From a virus, in IMG/VR virus record IMGVR_UViG_3300038465_000091, positions 1-64,000 of that record: a DNA stretch of 64,000 nt; one strand, written 5' to 3'. Below, one piece after another: positions 58,302 to 64,000 of this stretch. Both the position numbers and the translations under genes were made by a program. Each line of letters opens with the position of its first letter. Position 1 is the first letter of the stretch. The notes under the pieces were generated by a model, which saw nothing but the letters and a program-made list of their open reading frames with translations, had not been told where the DNA came from and did no database searches.

Positions 58302-58462
58302 CAGTGACCGAACTCCTCGACGATGCCGAGAACCTCGGCGAGGATCAAAAGCGTTGCCGCCACGTAAATCACGGGGTGGTGATCCACGGCGTAGAGGAAA
58401 AGGTATCCGCCAATGCGGAAGAAACTCTTGATGTAGCTGATTTTTGCGTGTTCGCTCGCCAT
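58301..58462 (-). CDS. Small membrane protein
   Basis: 53 residues with hydrophobic helix VIYVAATLLILAEVLGIV. Overlaps both neighbours (TAATG, TGATG). Confidence 0.55.
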   Translation of the reverse strand: MASEHAKISYIKSFFRIGGYLFLYAVDHHPVIYVAATLLILAEVLGIVEEFGH

Positions 58463-58668
58463 TATCGCACCAACCCCCGACCGTGGGCGTTGGATTCGGT
58501 CGAGCCCTGCGACAGGATGACATCCACAGCCACACGAGCGTGGAAGCGAGCCGCCGCTGGGCTCATGTTCGCCGCACGCATTACCTTGATCTGCTCGTTC
58601 AACAGCTTGTGACGAAACTTCCGACGTGCGGCCTTGCGTGCACCATCACCACGATGTTCTCCTGTCAT
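58462..58668 (-). CDS. Small basic helical protein
   Basis: 68 residues, Arg/Lys-rich (RKAARRKFRHKLLNEQIKVM). Preceded by a TGGTATTAT box with a normal 20-nt leader. Possibly nucleic-acid binding. Confidence 0.55.
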   Translation of the reverse strand: MTGEHRGDGARKAARRKFRHKLLNEQIKVMRAANMSPAAARFHARVAVDVILSQGSTESNAHGRGLVR

Positions 58669-58708
58669 ATTTCGAAGACCCTCGCTTTGTATAATACCAC
58701 AAAATCGC

Positions 58709-59449
58709 TCATAGTTCGACGATTACTGGCGGATACGGCGGATACCCATGTGCCGCCCGCTCGTTAGGATACCCGTATGGGCGACAAATCACTTCCGTCT
58801 CACCGAGCAAATAGTTGCAATCGGAATGCGTGTGCCCGTGAAACCAGTATCTCGGCTGCTTGACCTCGATCAAAGATGTCTCATCTGACAGAAAGAAGCG
58901 ATTGAGTGAATTACCGAGAAATTGCTGGGGCGTGCTTCGTGGGTGGGGTAGATGATGGCTCAGCACCACGGTCTGAGGCGTCACCAGCCGCATTGCAGCC
59001 TCACGGAAAGCCGTATTCTCCGCGTACACCCACTTACGAAAGTCCTTAATCACAACGAAGTCCGACATCGTGCTCTCGTACAACTGATTCAAAGGTTGGT
59101 CGGGAAACCACATCGTGCCGCCAAAGAAATGCACGCCGTCGAGGGTCACGTCGCTGTTTTGTAGCCAGACGAAGTTCCTCGGCATGTAGGACTTGAGAAT
59201 AACCTCGGCCTGTTCGCGAGTGCCGCCGTAGTATTCATGGTTGCCCGTGGTGTAAATGACGTGCCGCGCCTTTGTGCTGAGGAAGGCCAACACCTGCTGG
59301 ACAATCTTCCCGTTCTGGCGGCAGGGGACAACGATGTCTCCGGGCAGGGCGAGGAAATCCAGATCGGGGGCGAAGTCCAGCCGATTGAGAACGGACAGCG
59401 GCATGTCATAGAACTCAAGATGCAAGTCCGAAACAATCTGGAGCTTCAT
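58709..59449 (-). CDS. Metallophosphoesterase
   Basis: 246 residues. SDLHLEF, LPGDIVVP, TTGNHEYY, VLSHHLPHP, FHGHTHSDCN are calcineurin-type motifs. TATAAT lies 5 nt before the ATG. Related in fold, not in sequence, to 28468. Confidence 0.88.
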   Translation of the reverse strand: MKLQIVSDLHLEFYDMPLSVLNRLDFAPDLDFLALPGDIVVPCRQNGKIVQQVLAFLSTKARHVIYTTGNHEYYGGTREQAEVILKSYMPRNFVWLQNSDVTLDGVHFFGGTMWFPDQPLNQLYESTMSDFVVIKDFRKWVYAENTAFREAAMRLVTPQTVVLSHHLPHPRSTPQQFLGNSLNRFFLSDETSLIEVKQPRYWFHGHTHSDCNYLLGETEVICRPYGYPNERAAHGYPPYPPVIVEL

Positions 59450-59514
59450 ACTTTATTATACCGCAAAATGCAAGGATTTACCTCACTCATCCGTTTATAT
59501 AAGTGGAGGCAACC

Positions 59515-59724
59515 ATGTGCGACTGTGGATGTAAGGAAGGGAATCTGTGCAACCTGCACCAATTCATCTGGGAAACTCGAATGAAGGCTCAGCAAGTGCT
59601 AGACAACATGCCGCCTCCTACGCGATGGCAGCGATTCAAGCAGTGGGGGACGACGGGCGGTTCGGATTTCGATTGGGTAACGTTCTTGGTGGTGCTGGTG
59701 TTGTTGAAAGCAATCTTTGGATAA
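59515..59724 (+). CDS. Small membrane protein with CDCGC motif
   Basis: 69 residues; N-terminal CDCGCKEGNLC and C-terminal membrane helix (VTFLVVLVLLKAIFG). AAGTGGAGG precedes ATG. Plus strand. Confidence 0.6.
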   Translation: MCDCGCKEGNLCNLHQFIWETRMKAQQVLDNMPPPTRWQRFKQWGTTGGSDFDWVTFLVVLVLLKAIFG

Positions 59725-59726
59725 AT

Positions 59727-59765
59727 TGGAGGCGTTTACGGGAGTCGAACCCGTCATTTTTAGTT
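59727..59765 (-). pseudogene. Displaced 3' half of a tRNA-Glu
   Basis: From the anticodon loop (TTTCAA) through T-arm ACGGG-TTCGACT-CCCGT to acceptor AAACGCC and CCA. The 5' half is missing: the HNH gene starts instead. Confidence 0.65.
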
Positions 59766-59785
59766 GAAAGTCAGTATTGTAGTAC

Positions 59786-60283
59786 ATGGAAACCCAAACC
59801 TGTACTAAATGCCGCGACCCCAAATCTGTAGATGAGTTCGCCTTCAAAAGTAAGGCGGCGGGCAAGCGCAACTCGTGGTGCAAGTCATGCCAAAAGCCCT
59901 ACAAAGACCAGCATTACCAAAACCACAAACAAGTGTACATCAAGAAAGCTCACGAGTATCGAGCGGATTACAAAGCGCGGATTTATGCTCTCCTCGCCGA
60001 ATACTACAAGCAACACCCGTGTGTCGATTGCGGGGCGGATGACTTCATTGTTTGTCAATCTGACCACGTGAGGGGCAAGAAGTTTGAGGGTATCTCAAGG
60101 CTTATTCAACAGGATGCTTCGTGGGAAAGAATACTAGAAGAACTTAAGAAGTGTGAGACTCGATGCGCTAATTGCCACATGCGAAAAACAGCCAAGCAAT
60201 TTGGTTGGTACAAAGATTTGGTAGCGTACAGGGGAATCGAACCCCTCATCATTCGCTTGAAAGGCGAAGGTCCAAACCGATAG
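59786..60283 (+). CDS. HNH endonuclease inserted in tRNA-Glu
   Basis: 165 residues. CTKCRDPKSVDEFAFK, CKSCQKPYKDQ zinc ribbon, then PCVDCGADD...CQSDHVRGKKFEG, CANCHMRK. TATTGT lies 5 nt before the ATG. The last 21 codons run antisense through the 3' half of the intact tRNA-Glu at 60219. A displaced tRNA-Glu 3' half lies upstream. Confidence 0.88.
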   Translation: METQTCTKCRDPKSVDEFAFKSKAAGKRNSWCKSCQKPYKDQHYQNHKQVYIKKAHEYRADYKARIYALLAEYYKQHPCVDCGADDFIVCQSDHVRGKKFEGISRLIQQDASWERILEELKKCETRCANCHMRKTAKQFGWYKDLVAYRGIEPLIIRLKGEGPNR

Positions 60284-60294
60284 ACGGGTACGCC
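60219..60294 (-). tRNA. tRNA-Glu (UUC)
   Basis: Loop CTTTCAA on TTCGC/GCGAA; acceptor GGCGTAC/GTACGCT; encoded CCA. Its 3' half overlaps the convergent HNH gene end. Confidence 0.92.
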
Positions 60295-60310
60295 ATTGGA
60301 CTTCTAAAAT

Positions 60311-60385
60311 TGGTGCGCCGTGAGGGATTCGAACCCCCGATCTTTTGCGTGTCATGCAAACGATTTGCCACTAATCTAACAGCGC
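60311..60385 (-). tRNA. tRNA-Val (GAC)
   Basis: Loop ATGACAC on TTTGC/GCAAA; acceptor GCGCTGT/ACGGCGC; encoded CCA. Confidence 0.9.
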
Positions 60386-60386
60386 G

Positions 60387-60484
60387 TGTACCCGAGAGGG
60401 ATCGAACCTCCGACCTGCCTCCAGCAACCCATGCCGAAGCATAAAAGCTGATGGAGACCGCTCTGCCGGTTGAGCTACAGGCAC
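60387..60484 (-). ncRNA. tRNA-like RNA with 23-nt insert in anticodon loop
   Basis: Acceptor GTGCCTG/CGGGTAC and normal D- and T-arms, but the anticodon loop is 30 nt and contains ATGC-TTCG-GCAT. Either an intron-containing tRNA or a non-decoding tRNA-like RNA. CCA not encoded; it abuts tRNA-Val. Confidence 0.55.
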
Positions 60485-60494
60485 AAACAAAAAC

Positions 60495-60555
60495 TGGTGG
60501 AAAGGAAATCCCGGCAAGGATTTTACATTGCTACATGTCTGCAACAACCCACCCA
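60495..60555 (-). ncRNA. Miniature tRNA-like RNA, 61 nt
   Basis: Acceptor-like TGGGTGGG/CCTTTCCA with encoded CCA, one internal hairpin TTGC/GCAA and a T-arm-like hairpin AAATCC/GGATTT. No D-arm or anticodon arm. Confidence 0.4.
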
Positions 60556-60562
60556 TAAAAAT

Positions 60563-60638
60563 TGGTGCGGCTTGGACTGAATTTCACGTCCGACCCCTCC
60601 CCCGTTATAGGAGTGCTCTGTTCCTGAGCTAAAGCCAA
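60563..60638 (-). tRNA. Degenerate tRNA, AAC or UAA anticodon
   Basis: Regular D-arm and CCA, anticodon stem CTCC/GGGG with loop read as ATAACGG or TATAACG, but the T-loop (TGAAATT) lacks the TTC motif and the acceptor end is mismatched. Identity uncertain. Confidence 0.45.
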
Positions 60639-60642
60639 CATC

Positions 60643-60718
60643 TGGTGGACCTAGTGGGATTCGAACCCACGACCTCCGCAGTGCGAGCGCAGCGTTCTCC
60701 CAACTGAACTACAGGCCC
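60643..60718 (-). tRNA. tRNA-Ala (CGC)
   Basis: Loop CTCGCAC; G3-U70 pair, the alanine identity element; encoded CCA. Confidence 0.93.
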
Positions 60719-60724
60719 AAAACT

Positions 60725-60801
60725 TTAGACGGTGAGATTCGATACTCACATAAGCGCATCGACTAGCGATATAGCCGATCTCATCATTCAATGAGCTTAG
60801 G
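60725..60801 (-). pseudogene. Degenerate tRNA-like sequence
   Basis: T-arm GTGAG...CTCAC with an 8-nt loop and a D-arm-like stem remain, but acceptor and anticodon arms do not pair well. It lies in the gap between Ala and Val tRNAs. Confidence 0.35.
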
Positions 60802-60852
60802 ACGCTATTTATTTTTCGCCCTCTCTACGGGCGCTTAACTTACGTCTAAACT

Positions 60853-60928
60853 TGGTGCACCTTGAGGGATTCGAACTCTCGACTCCCACCGTGTGAAAGT
60901 GGTACTCTGGCCGCTGAGTTAAAGGTGC
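60853..60928 (-). tRNA. tRNA-Val (CAC)
   Basis: Loop TTCACAC on CCACT/GGTGG; acceptor GCACCTT/AAGGTGC; encoded CCA. Confidence 0.93.
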
Positions 60929-60932
60929 AAAA

Positions 60933-60989
60933 TGGTGGAGGCACGTTAAGGGCTTTCTTGCTCGCCCACCCTTACGGTCGTTCACCCCC
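60933..60989 (-). ncRNA. Miniature tRNA-like RNA, 57 nt
   Basis: GGGGGT/GCCTCC acceptor-like stem ending ACCA and an internal GGGC/GCCC hairpin; no anticodon arm. Confidence 0.35.
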
Positions 60990-60996
60990 GTAAACT

Positions 60997-61073
60997 TGGT
61001 AGCGCCTGCGGGAGTCGAACCCGCCGTCATTCGAGTGAGAGTCGAAGGTCCAAAGCCGATAGACGGAGACGCC
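60997..61073 (-). tRNA. tRNA-Glu (CUC)
   Basis: Loop CTCTCAC on TTCGA/TCGAA; acceptor GGCGTCT/AGGCGCT; encoded CCA. Confidence 0.93.
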
Positions 61074-61143
61074 ACAATCATATAATTGGCCTCTACAGTG
61101 AAATTCTTCACGATTTTGGCCGTTTTATACGACGTAATAAAAT

Positions 61144-61219
61144 TGGTGGACCTAAGGGGGCTCGAACCCCTGACCTCTCGAATGCCATTCGAACGCTCTC
61201 CCAACTGAGCTACAGGCCC
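61144..61219 (-). tRNA. tRNA-Ala (GGC)
   Basis: Loop ATGGCAT on TTCGA/TCGAG; G3-U70; encoded CCA. Confidence 0.93.
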
Positions 61220-61230
61220 AACGACAGTGA

Positions 61231-61296
61231 CGCAGTGTATCGGATTTGAACCGATGTTTCCCGCAGGCGTCCTCAACCAGCCTAGACGAACACCTA
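61231..61296 (-). ncRNA. tRNA-like RNA with shortened anticodon arm
   Basis: T-arm ATCGG-TTCAAAT-CCGAT intact and partial acceptor pairing, but only about 10 nt (CGCCTGCGGG) where an anticodon arm should be. Not able to decode. Confidence 0.4.
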
Positions 61297-61338
61297 TCAC
61301 CATCTGTGCGCGTGTACATCGCGCAGTCTTTCAAAACT

Positions 61339-61413
61339 TGGAGCGGAACACGGGGCTCGAACCCGCGACCTGTTCGTTGGCAACGAACCGCTCTACCACT
61401 GAGCTAGTTCCGC
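61339..61413 (-). tRNA. tRNA-Gly (GCC)
   Basis: Loop TTGCCAA on GTTCG/CGAAC; U73; acceptor GCGGAAC/GTTCCGC; encoded CCA. Confidence 0.95.
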
Positions 61414-61434
61414 AAACTTTCAAAAGCAAAAGCA

Positions 61435-61591
61435 TGTGTGTCCCAGTCGGTCGATAGGATTACCAGCCCCTACCACAAGCGGTTCGGGCTTTCGCCGCAA
61501 CCGCCGAACCTCAATCTGAGGTCGTCGAGTCTCGCAGCCGAAGCTACGACGTTTTTCTACCCACTTAAGGGAGTCCACGCGGATACACACA
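61435..61591 (-). ncRNA. 157-nt RNA closed by terminal stem
   Basis: TGTGTGTATCC and GGGACACACA pair at the two ends (one bulge). Inside, GGTTCGG/CCGAACC and CCTCA/TGAGG hairpins. No ORF. Between Gly tRNAs in the GNN operon. Confidence 0.5.
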
Positions 61592-61598
61592 ACTCATT

Positions 61599-61654
61599 TG
61601 GGGAGGATGGGTGTTAATCCAGTTTTGACCTCGTGCCAACACACGAGCCTCCCC
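61599..61654 (-). ncRNA. Miniature tRNA-like RNA, 56 nt
   Basis: Perfect 7-bp acceptor GGGGAGG/CCTCCCC with A discriminator, hairpin CTCGTG/CACGAG and a short second hairpin. Confidence 0.4.
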
Positions 61655-61659
61655 CGATC

Positions 61660-61734
61660 TGGAGCGAGCAACGGGAATCGAACCCGTCTCATCGGCTTGG
61701 AGGGCCGGGGCACCGCCAGTTATACCTTACTCGC
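61660..61734 (-). tRNA. tRNA-Gly (UCC)
   Basis: Loop CCTCCAA (C33 instead of U33) on CGGC/GCCG; U73; acceptor GCGAGTA; encoded CCA. Confidence 0.88.
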
Positions 61735-61745
61735 TTAAAATATTC

Positions 61746-62085
61746 GTGTTGAACCTGTAGCCGGGATTTTGTCCGCCAGCTTACGCCAGTTGGACGACCA
61801 TTCCTCTAGGCGTTGCATCGCTACAACGCTCAAGCACCCTACCCGCTGATTACCCGCCTCTTGCGAAGCGAACGGATCGAACACAATCCTGCTCAGCCTA
61901 TTTGGGCTTGCTGCACGTGGAGATTGCTCGTTTCACCCGAACTGAATCGGCTCGTCTCTGTAGCTCTAATCGTCAACACCCTTGCGGGTGCCGCCCAGCC
62001 GTTAGCTGGCACGCTGTTCTTTGCAGTCCCGAACTTCCTCCCCTGCGCTCAACGCCGGACTTGGTTGGGTATTTCACATCAACAC
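61746..62085 (-). ncRNA. rnpB: RNase P RNA (bacterial type)
   Basis: About 340 nt. P1 is GTGTTGA/TCAACAC at the two ends. Conserved regions appear in order: GGAGGAAGTTCGGGAC (CR-I), ACAGAGACGAGCCG (CR-II/III), GCAAGCCCAAATAGGC (CR-IV), GGGTAGGGTGCTTGAG (CR-V), and ACAAAATCCCGGCTACAGG near the 3' end. It is encoded inside the GNN tRNA operon between Gly and Cys tRNAs. The RNA subunit would mature tRNA 5' ends; no protein subunit gene is in the window. Confidence 0.93.
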
Positions 62086-62234
62086 TGCCGATGCGAATCT
62101 TACACGCTTCCAAGCACAGGACGTATATCTACGCAGCAGCGGTCGTCCAATTCAACACAAATTTTCAAAGACCTAATAGACGATGCAAAAGCTTTGTTCT
62201 GCACTCAATCACCCGATAAACTGGGCGATGATTT

Positions 62235-62309
62235 TGGAGCACCCGGTCGGTGTCGAGCCGACTCATAATGGTTTTGCAGACCATTGCGTTCCCGTTTCGC
62301 CACGGATGC
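62235..62309 (-). tRNA. tRNA-Cys (GCA)
   Basis: Loop CTGCAAA on ATGGT/ACCAT; acceptor GCATCCG/CGGGTGC; U73; encoded CCA. Confidence 0.92.
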
Positions 62310-62313
62310 AAAT

Positions 62314-62694
62314 TTAAATGCGTTTCAATACCTGTGCTTCTTCAAAAGTCGCTAGGCGGTGATGATTAGCACAAAGCACATCACACTTTGCGGCTTCTCG
62401 CTTCACTCGTACAAGGGACCAACCCTTCTTACGGGTTTCAGATAAATTCAGTTCTTTTGTCGCCCTATCGCGATGGGCAAAATCTAAACAGACTGGATGT
62501 TCCCGCCATCCGCAAACTTTACAACCCATCTCCATTTTGTAAGCGTCCAGCCATTGACAAATAACGGCTATCCGCTTTTTATCATTCTTCCGCACCGCTT
62601 TCAAGTGTCGTGCCTTCCGAACTGGATCGGCGTAATACCGCTTCCAGTACCCAGCACGATATTCCTTGCGCTTCTTGCAATCCTTCAACGGCAT
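62314..62694 (-). CDS. HNH endonuclease between tRNA-Asp and tRNA-Cys
   Basis: 126 residues, basic N-terminus, then CKVCGWREHPVCLDFAHRDRATKELNLSE...CDVLCANHHR. ATG lies 5 nt after the tRNA-Asp CCA and the stop lies 4 nt before tRNA-Cys, without a ribosome site, so tRNA processing would release a leaderless message. Confidence 0.85.
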   Translation of the reverse strand: MPLKDCKKRKEYRAGYWKRYYADPVRKARHLKAVRKNDKKRIAVICQWLDAYKMEMGCKVCGWREHPVCLDFAHRDRATKELNLSETRKKGWSLVRVKREAAKCDVLCANHHRLATFEEAQVLKRI

Positions 62695-62699
62695 AAATT

Positions 62700-62773
62700 T
62701 GGCGGGGATACGGAGAATTGAACTCCGATTTTATGATAGACAGTCAAATGTCCTACCCTTGAACGATATCCCC
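62700..62773 (-). tRNA. tRNA-Asp (GUC)
   Basis: Loop CTGTCTA; acceptor GGGGATA/TATCCCC; G73, an Asp identity base; encoded CCA. Confidence 0.93.
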
Positions 62774-62785
62774 GTTCTTAAATTT

Positions 62786-62860
62786 TGGTGGACACGGGGG
62801 GATTTGAACCCCTTCTTTCACTTTGCAAGAGTGACGCATTCCCAGTTATGCTACCGGCCC
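62786..62860 (-). tRNA. tRNA-Ala (UGC), first copy
   Basis: Loop CTTGCAA on TCACT/AGTGA; G3-U70; two acceptor mismatches; encoded CCA. Its 5' end overlaps the stop of the 62851 gene. Confidence 0.88.
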
Positions 62861-63075
62861 ATTTTTGCTGGTTTCGCGACACTCTTCGTGCCGTGTACCA
62901 GATCAAACTCTAATTGCCGAACCACCATCAGGTCCATCTTGAACAGGGCTTCATCCTCGGTGTCGGCAGATGCGACTAGGCCGAGGGTGGGGTGAACCAC
63001 TTTGAATCCCCAATCATACCTCTCGACCTCCACGGTCGTTACCAGCTTGACGATGCGTTGTCTGTCGCGTTTCAT
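62851..63075 (-). CDS. Small hypothetical protein overlapping tRNA-Ala
   Basis: 74 residues from ATG 63075 (GGAGAGAAG upstream). Strands (WGFKVVHPTLGLVASADTE) then helix. The last four codons and stop lie in the 5' end of the tRNA-Ala gene, so processing would cut the message. Confidence 0.7.
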   Translation of the reverse strand: MKRDRQRIVKLVTTVEVERYDWGFKVVHPTLGLVASADTEDEALFKMDLMVVRQLEFDLVHGTKSVAKPAKMGR

Positions 63076-63090
63076 CTTCTCTCCGAATCT

Positions 63091-63169
63091 TGGTACGCCG
63101 AGAGGGACTCGAACCCCCGATAATACTTGCTTGTAGGGCAAGTGGTTTCGCCGCTCACGCCATCGGCGT
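63091..63169 (-). tRNA. tRNA-Val (UAC), tentative
   Basis: Loop CCTACAA (C33) on CTTGC/GCAAG; acceptor ACGCCGA/TCGGCGT; encoded CCA; Tyr-like D-arm. Anticodon by position is UAC. Confidence 0.65.
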
Positions 63170-63179
63170 AAATTTACCG

Positions 63180-63213
63180 CAAAAACAAAAAGGACGCCTT
63201 TTTAGGGGCGTCC
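63180..63213 (-). terminator. Terminator between Val-rich leader and GNN tRNA operon
   Basis: GGACGCC and GGCGTCC form a 7-bp stem followed on the minus strand by TTTTTGTTTTTG. It lies 11 nt before tRNA-Val and 26 nt after the leader ORF stop. Confidence 0.88.
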
Positions 63214-63238
63214 TCGGAATTCGTTGGTTTTAGGCTAT

Positions 63239-63385
63239 TTAGCCACCCCAACCATCCAAGGACACCATATCTCCTACCGGCGCCGCGTCAGCGGCGACAG
63301 TACCGCGTTCGGCTGTACAAGCCGACAGGACCACGCCTGCACAGACGACCGTCACGACAACACCGTCTTGGAGAATGGAGTTCAT
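63239..63385 (-). CDS. Val-rich small lipoprotein or leader peptide
   Basis: 48 residues. A run of Val codons (VVVTVVCAGVVL) leads to lipobox LSAC (Cys23), so it may be a small lipoprotein. It also has ten Val, seven Ala and seven Gly codons before a terminator and the Val/Ala/Gly tRNA operon, so it could be a regulatory leader. TATTGT box upstream. Confidence 0.5.
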   Translation of the reverse strand: MNSILQDGVVVTVVCAGVVLSACTAERGTVAADAAPVGDMVSLDGWGG

Positions 63386-63438
63386 AAGCGTCTCTATTTA
63401 CAATACTCGGTATTCAGGAAACTTGCAACAACTATTTT

Positions 63439-63633
63439 TCAGAAAAGTTTGAGGGCGCAACCACGGACGAACCGTGTGATCTTCTGTCTTGCTACGGCTA
63501 TCAGCCGCCTTCCGAACTGCGCCCCGATGAAAATACATCGGCTACAGTAACCCTGCACGTTGAACTGGTGCCAGCTAGAGTTCGGGACCGTTGCCACCGT
63601 TGCACCTGAGGTACACCGGATTATGCGGGTCAT
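63439..63633 (-). CDS. Small basic ORF
   Basis: 64 residues from ATG 63633 after ACGGGAG. Arg/Ile-rich end (RRLIAVARQKITRFVRG). Tentative. Confidence 0.35.
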   Translation of the reverse strand: MTRIIRCTSGATVATVPNSSWHQFNVQGYCSRCIFIGAQFGRRLIAVARQKITRFVRGCALKLF

Positions 63634-63700
63634 GACTCCCGTGACAGTGGGTTTTAGCCCTAGCCAGCCGTGCACAGTATGCAGCCGAATCTCAAAATTT

Positions 63701-63775
63701 TGGTGGACCTAGAGGGAATTGAACCCCCGACATCAGCCTTGCAAAGGCTGCGTTCTCCCGCTGAACTATAGGCCC
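63701..63775 (-). tRNA. tRNA-Ala (UGC), second copy
   Basis: Loop TTTGCAA on CAGCC/GGCTG; G3-U70; perfect stems; encoded CCA. Confidence 0.95.
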
Positions 63776-64000
63776 AACCCCTTTCGGACGCGGTACACGT
63801 GCTACCCGTCGTCCTTAGGGCTCCCCCTCGTGCGATCCTCATGCCCGTGACAGGGTGATTGAAGACGGGGGCTGCGGTGCATACTCTAGAACTGTCACGT
63901 CCTATTGCCTTTTACGGCAGAGCAGGGGCAGAACGCAGGCTCACATTAAGATAATACCGTAGTCTGGGGATTCTTACAAGCGGGTCGTGACTTCTTTGTA
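63776..64000. other. Region upstream of tRNA-Ala to window edge
   Basis: A TATTAT box at about 63951 is followed 6 nt later by a GTG opening a 10-codon ORF, then a long leader to tRNA-Ala. No larger gene visible. Confidence 0.35.

Noticed and set aside
59832-60071. Ser/Thr-rich frame inside HNH gene
   Set aside because: Alternative frame of a well-supported HNH gene.
61813-62268. Plus-strand 151-codon frame
   Set aside because: It is antisense to the RNase P RNA and tRNA-Cys.

Overview
The window is one contiguous piece of a large tailed-phage genome. It carries a portal protein, a family A DNA polymerase, a zinc-finger primase fragment, RecA, a RuvC-like nuclease, SbcC/SbcD, a ssDNA-binding protein, a DinG/XPD-type helicase, a tail fibre, many homing endonucleases and about 29 recognisable tRNA genes, with short overlapping genes nearly all on one strand. 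No integrase, large terminase or major capsid gene is present, so the genome continues on both sides. A signal-peptide beta-barrel protein, lipoboxes and a periplasmic-type metallopeptidase point to a Gram-negative host. The signal-peptide style, a GcvH-like cargo gene and an ice-binding-type domain loosely suggest a soil or Acidobacteriota-like host, but this is weak inference.

Layout: 1-13 kb holds a cut GIY-YIG gene, a short plus-strand operon (ParB-like and helix-turn-helix genes), a DNA methyltransferase, the portal, DNA polymerase and primase. 13.2-14.1 kb is a plus-strand cargo cassette with a membrane-anchored GcvH-like protein. 14-24.6 kb is the first RNA-rich region: tRNAs for Phe, Met, fMet, Gln, Pro, Leu and Tyr, a roughly 960-nt structured RNA, several smaller structured RNAs and short genes including a NADAR-domain protein. 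24.6-59.7 kb is mostly minus-strand early and replication genes: SbcD/SbcC, RecA, RuvC-like, exonuclease, SSB, HU, DinG-like helicase, glycosylase, phosphoesterases, deoxyribosyltransferase-like proteins and an ArfB-like release factor. It also holds exported proteins and the 1066-residue tail fibre. 59.7-63.8 kb is the second RNA region: a tRNA operon dominated by GNN-codon tRNAs (Val, Ala, Asp, Glu, Gly, plus Cys) that contains a complete bacterial-type RNase P RNA.

Four connected observations stand out. (1) tRNA operons are preceded by short reading frames rich in the codons read by the tRNAs they control. The Leu/Tyr operon adds a rho-independent terminator and a possible antiterminator, which looks like attenuation of phage tRNA transcription. 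(2) Two HNH genes sit in tRNA anticodon loops, each restoring an intact tRNA and leaving a displaced tRNA fragment. (3) The phage encodes its own RNase P RNA, an initiator tRNA and an ArfB-like factor, so it appears to bring part of its translation machinery. (4) Many minus-strand genes begin 5-7 nt after a TGGTATAAT-type extended -10 box, which predicts leaderless mRNAs.

All assignments come from reading the sequence; no database search, covariance model or folding program was run.
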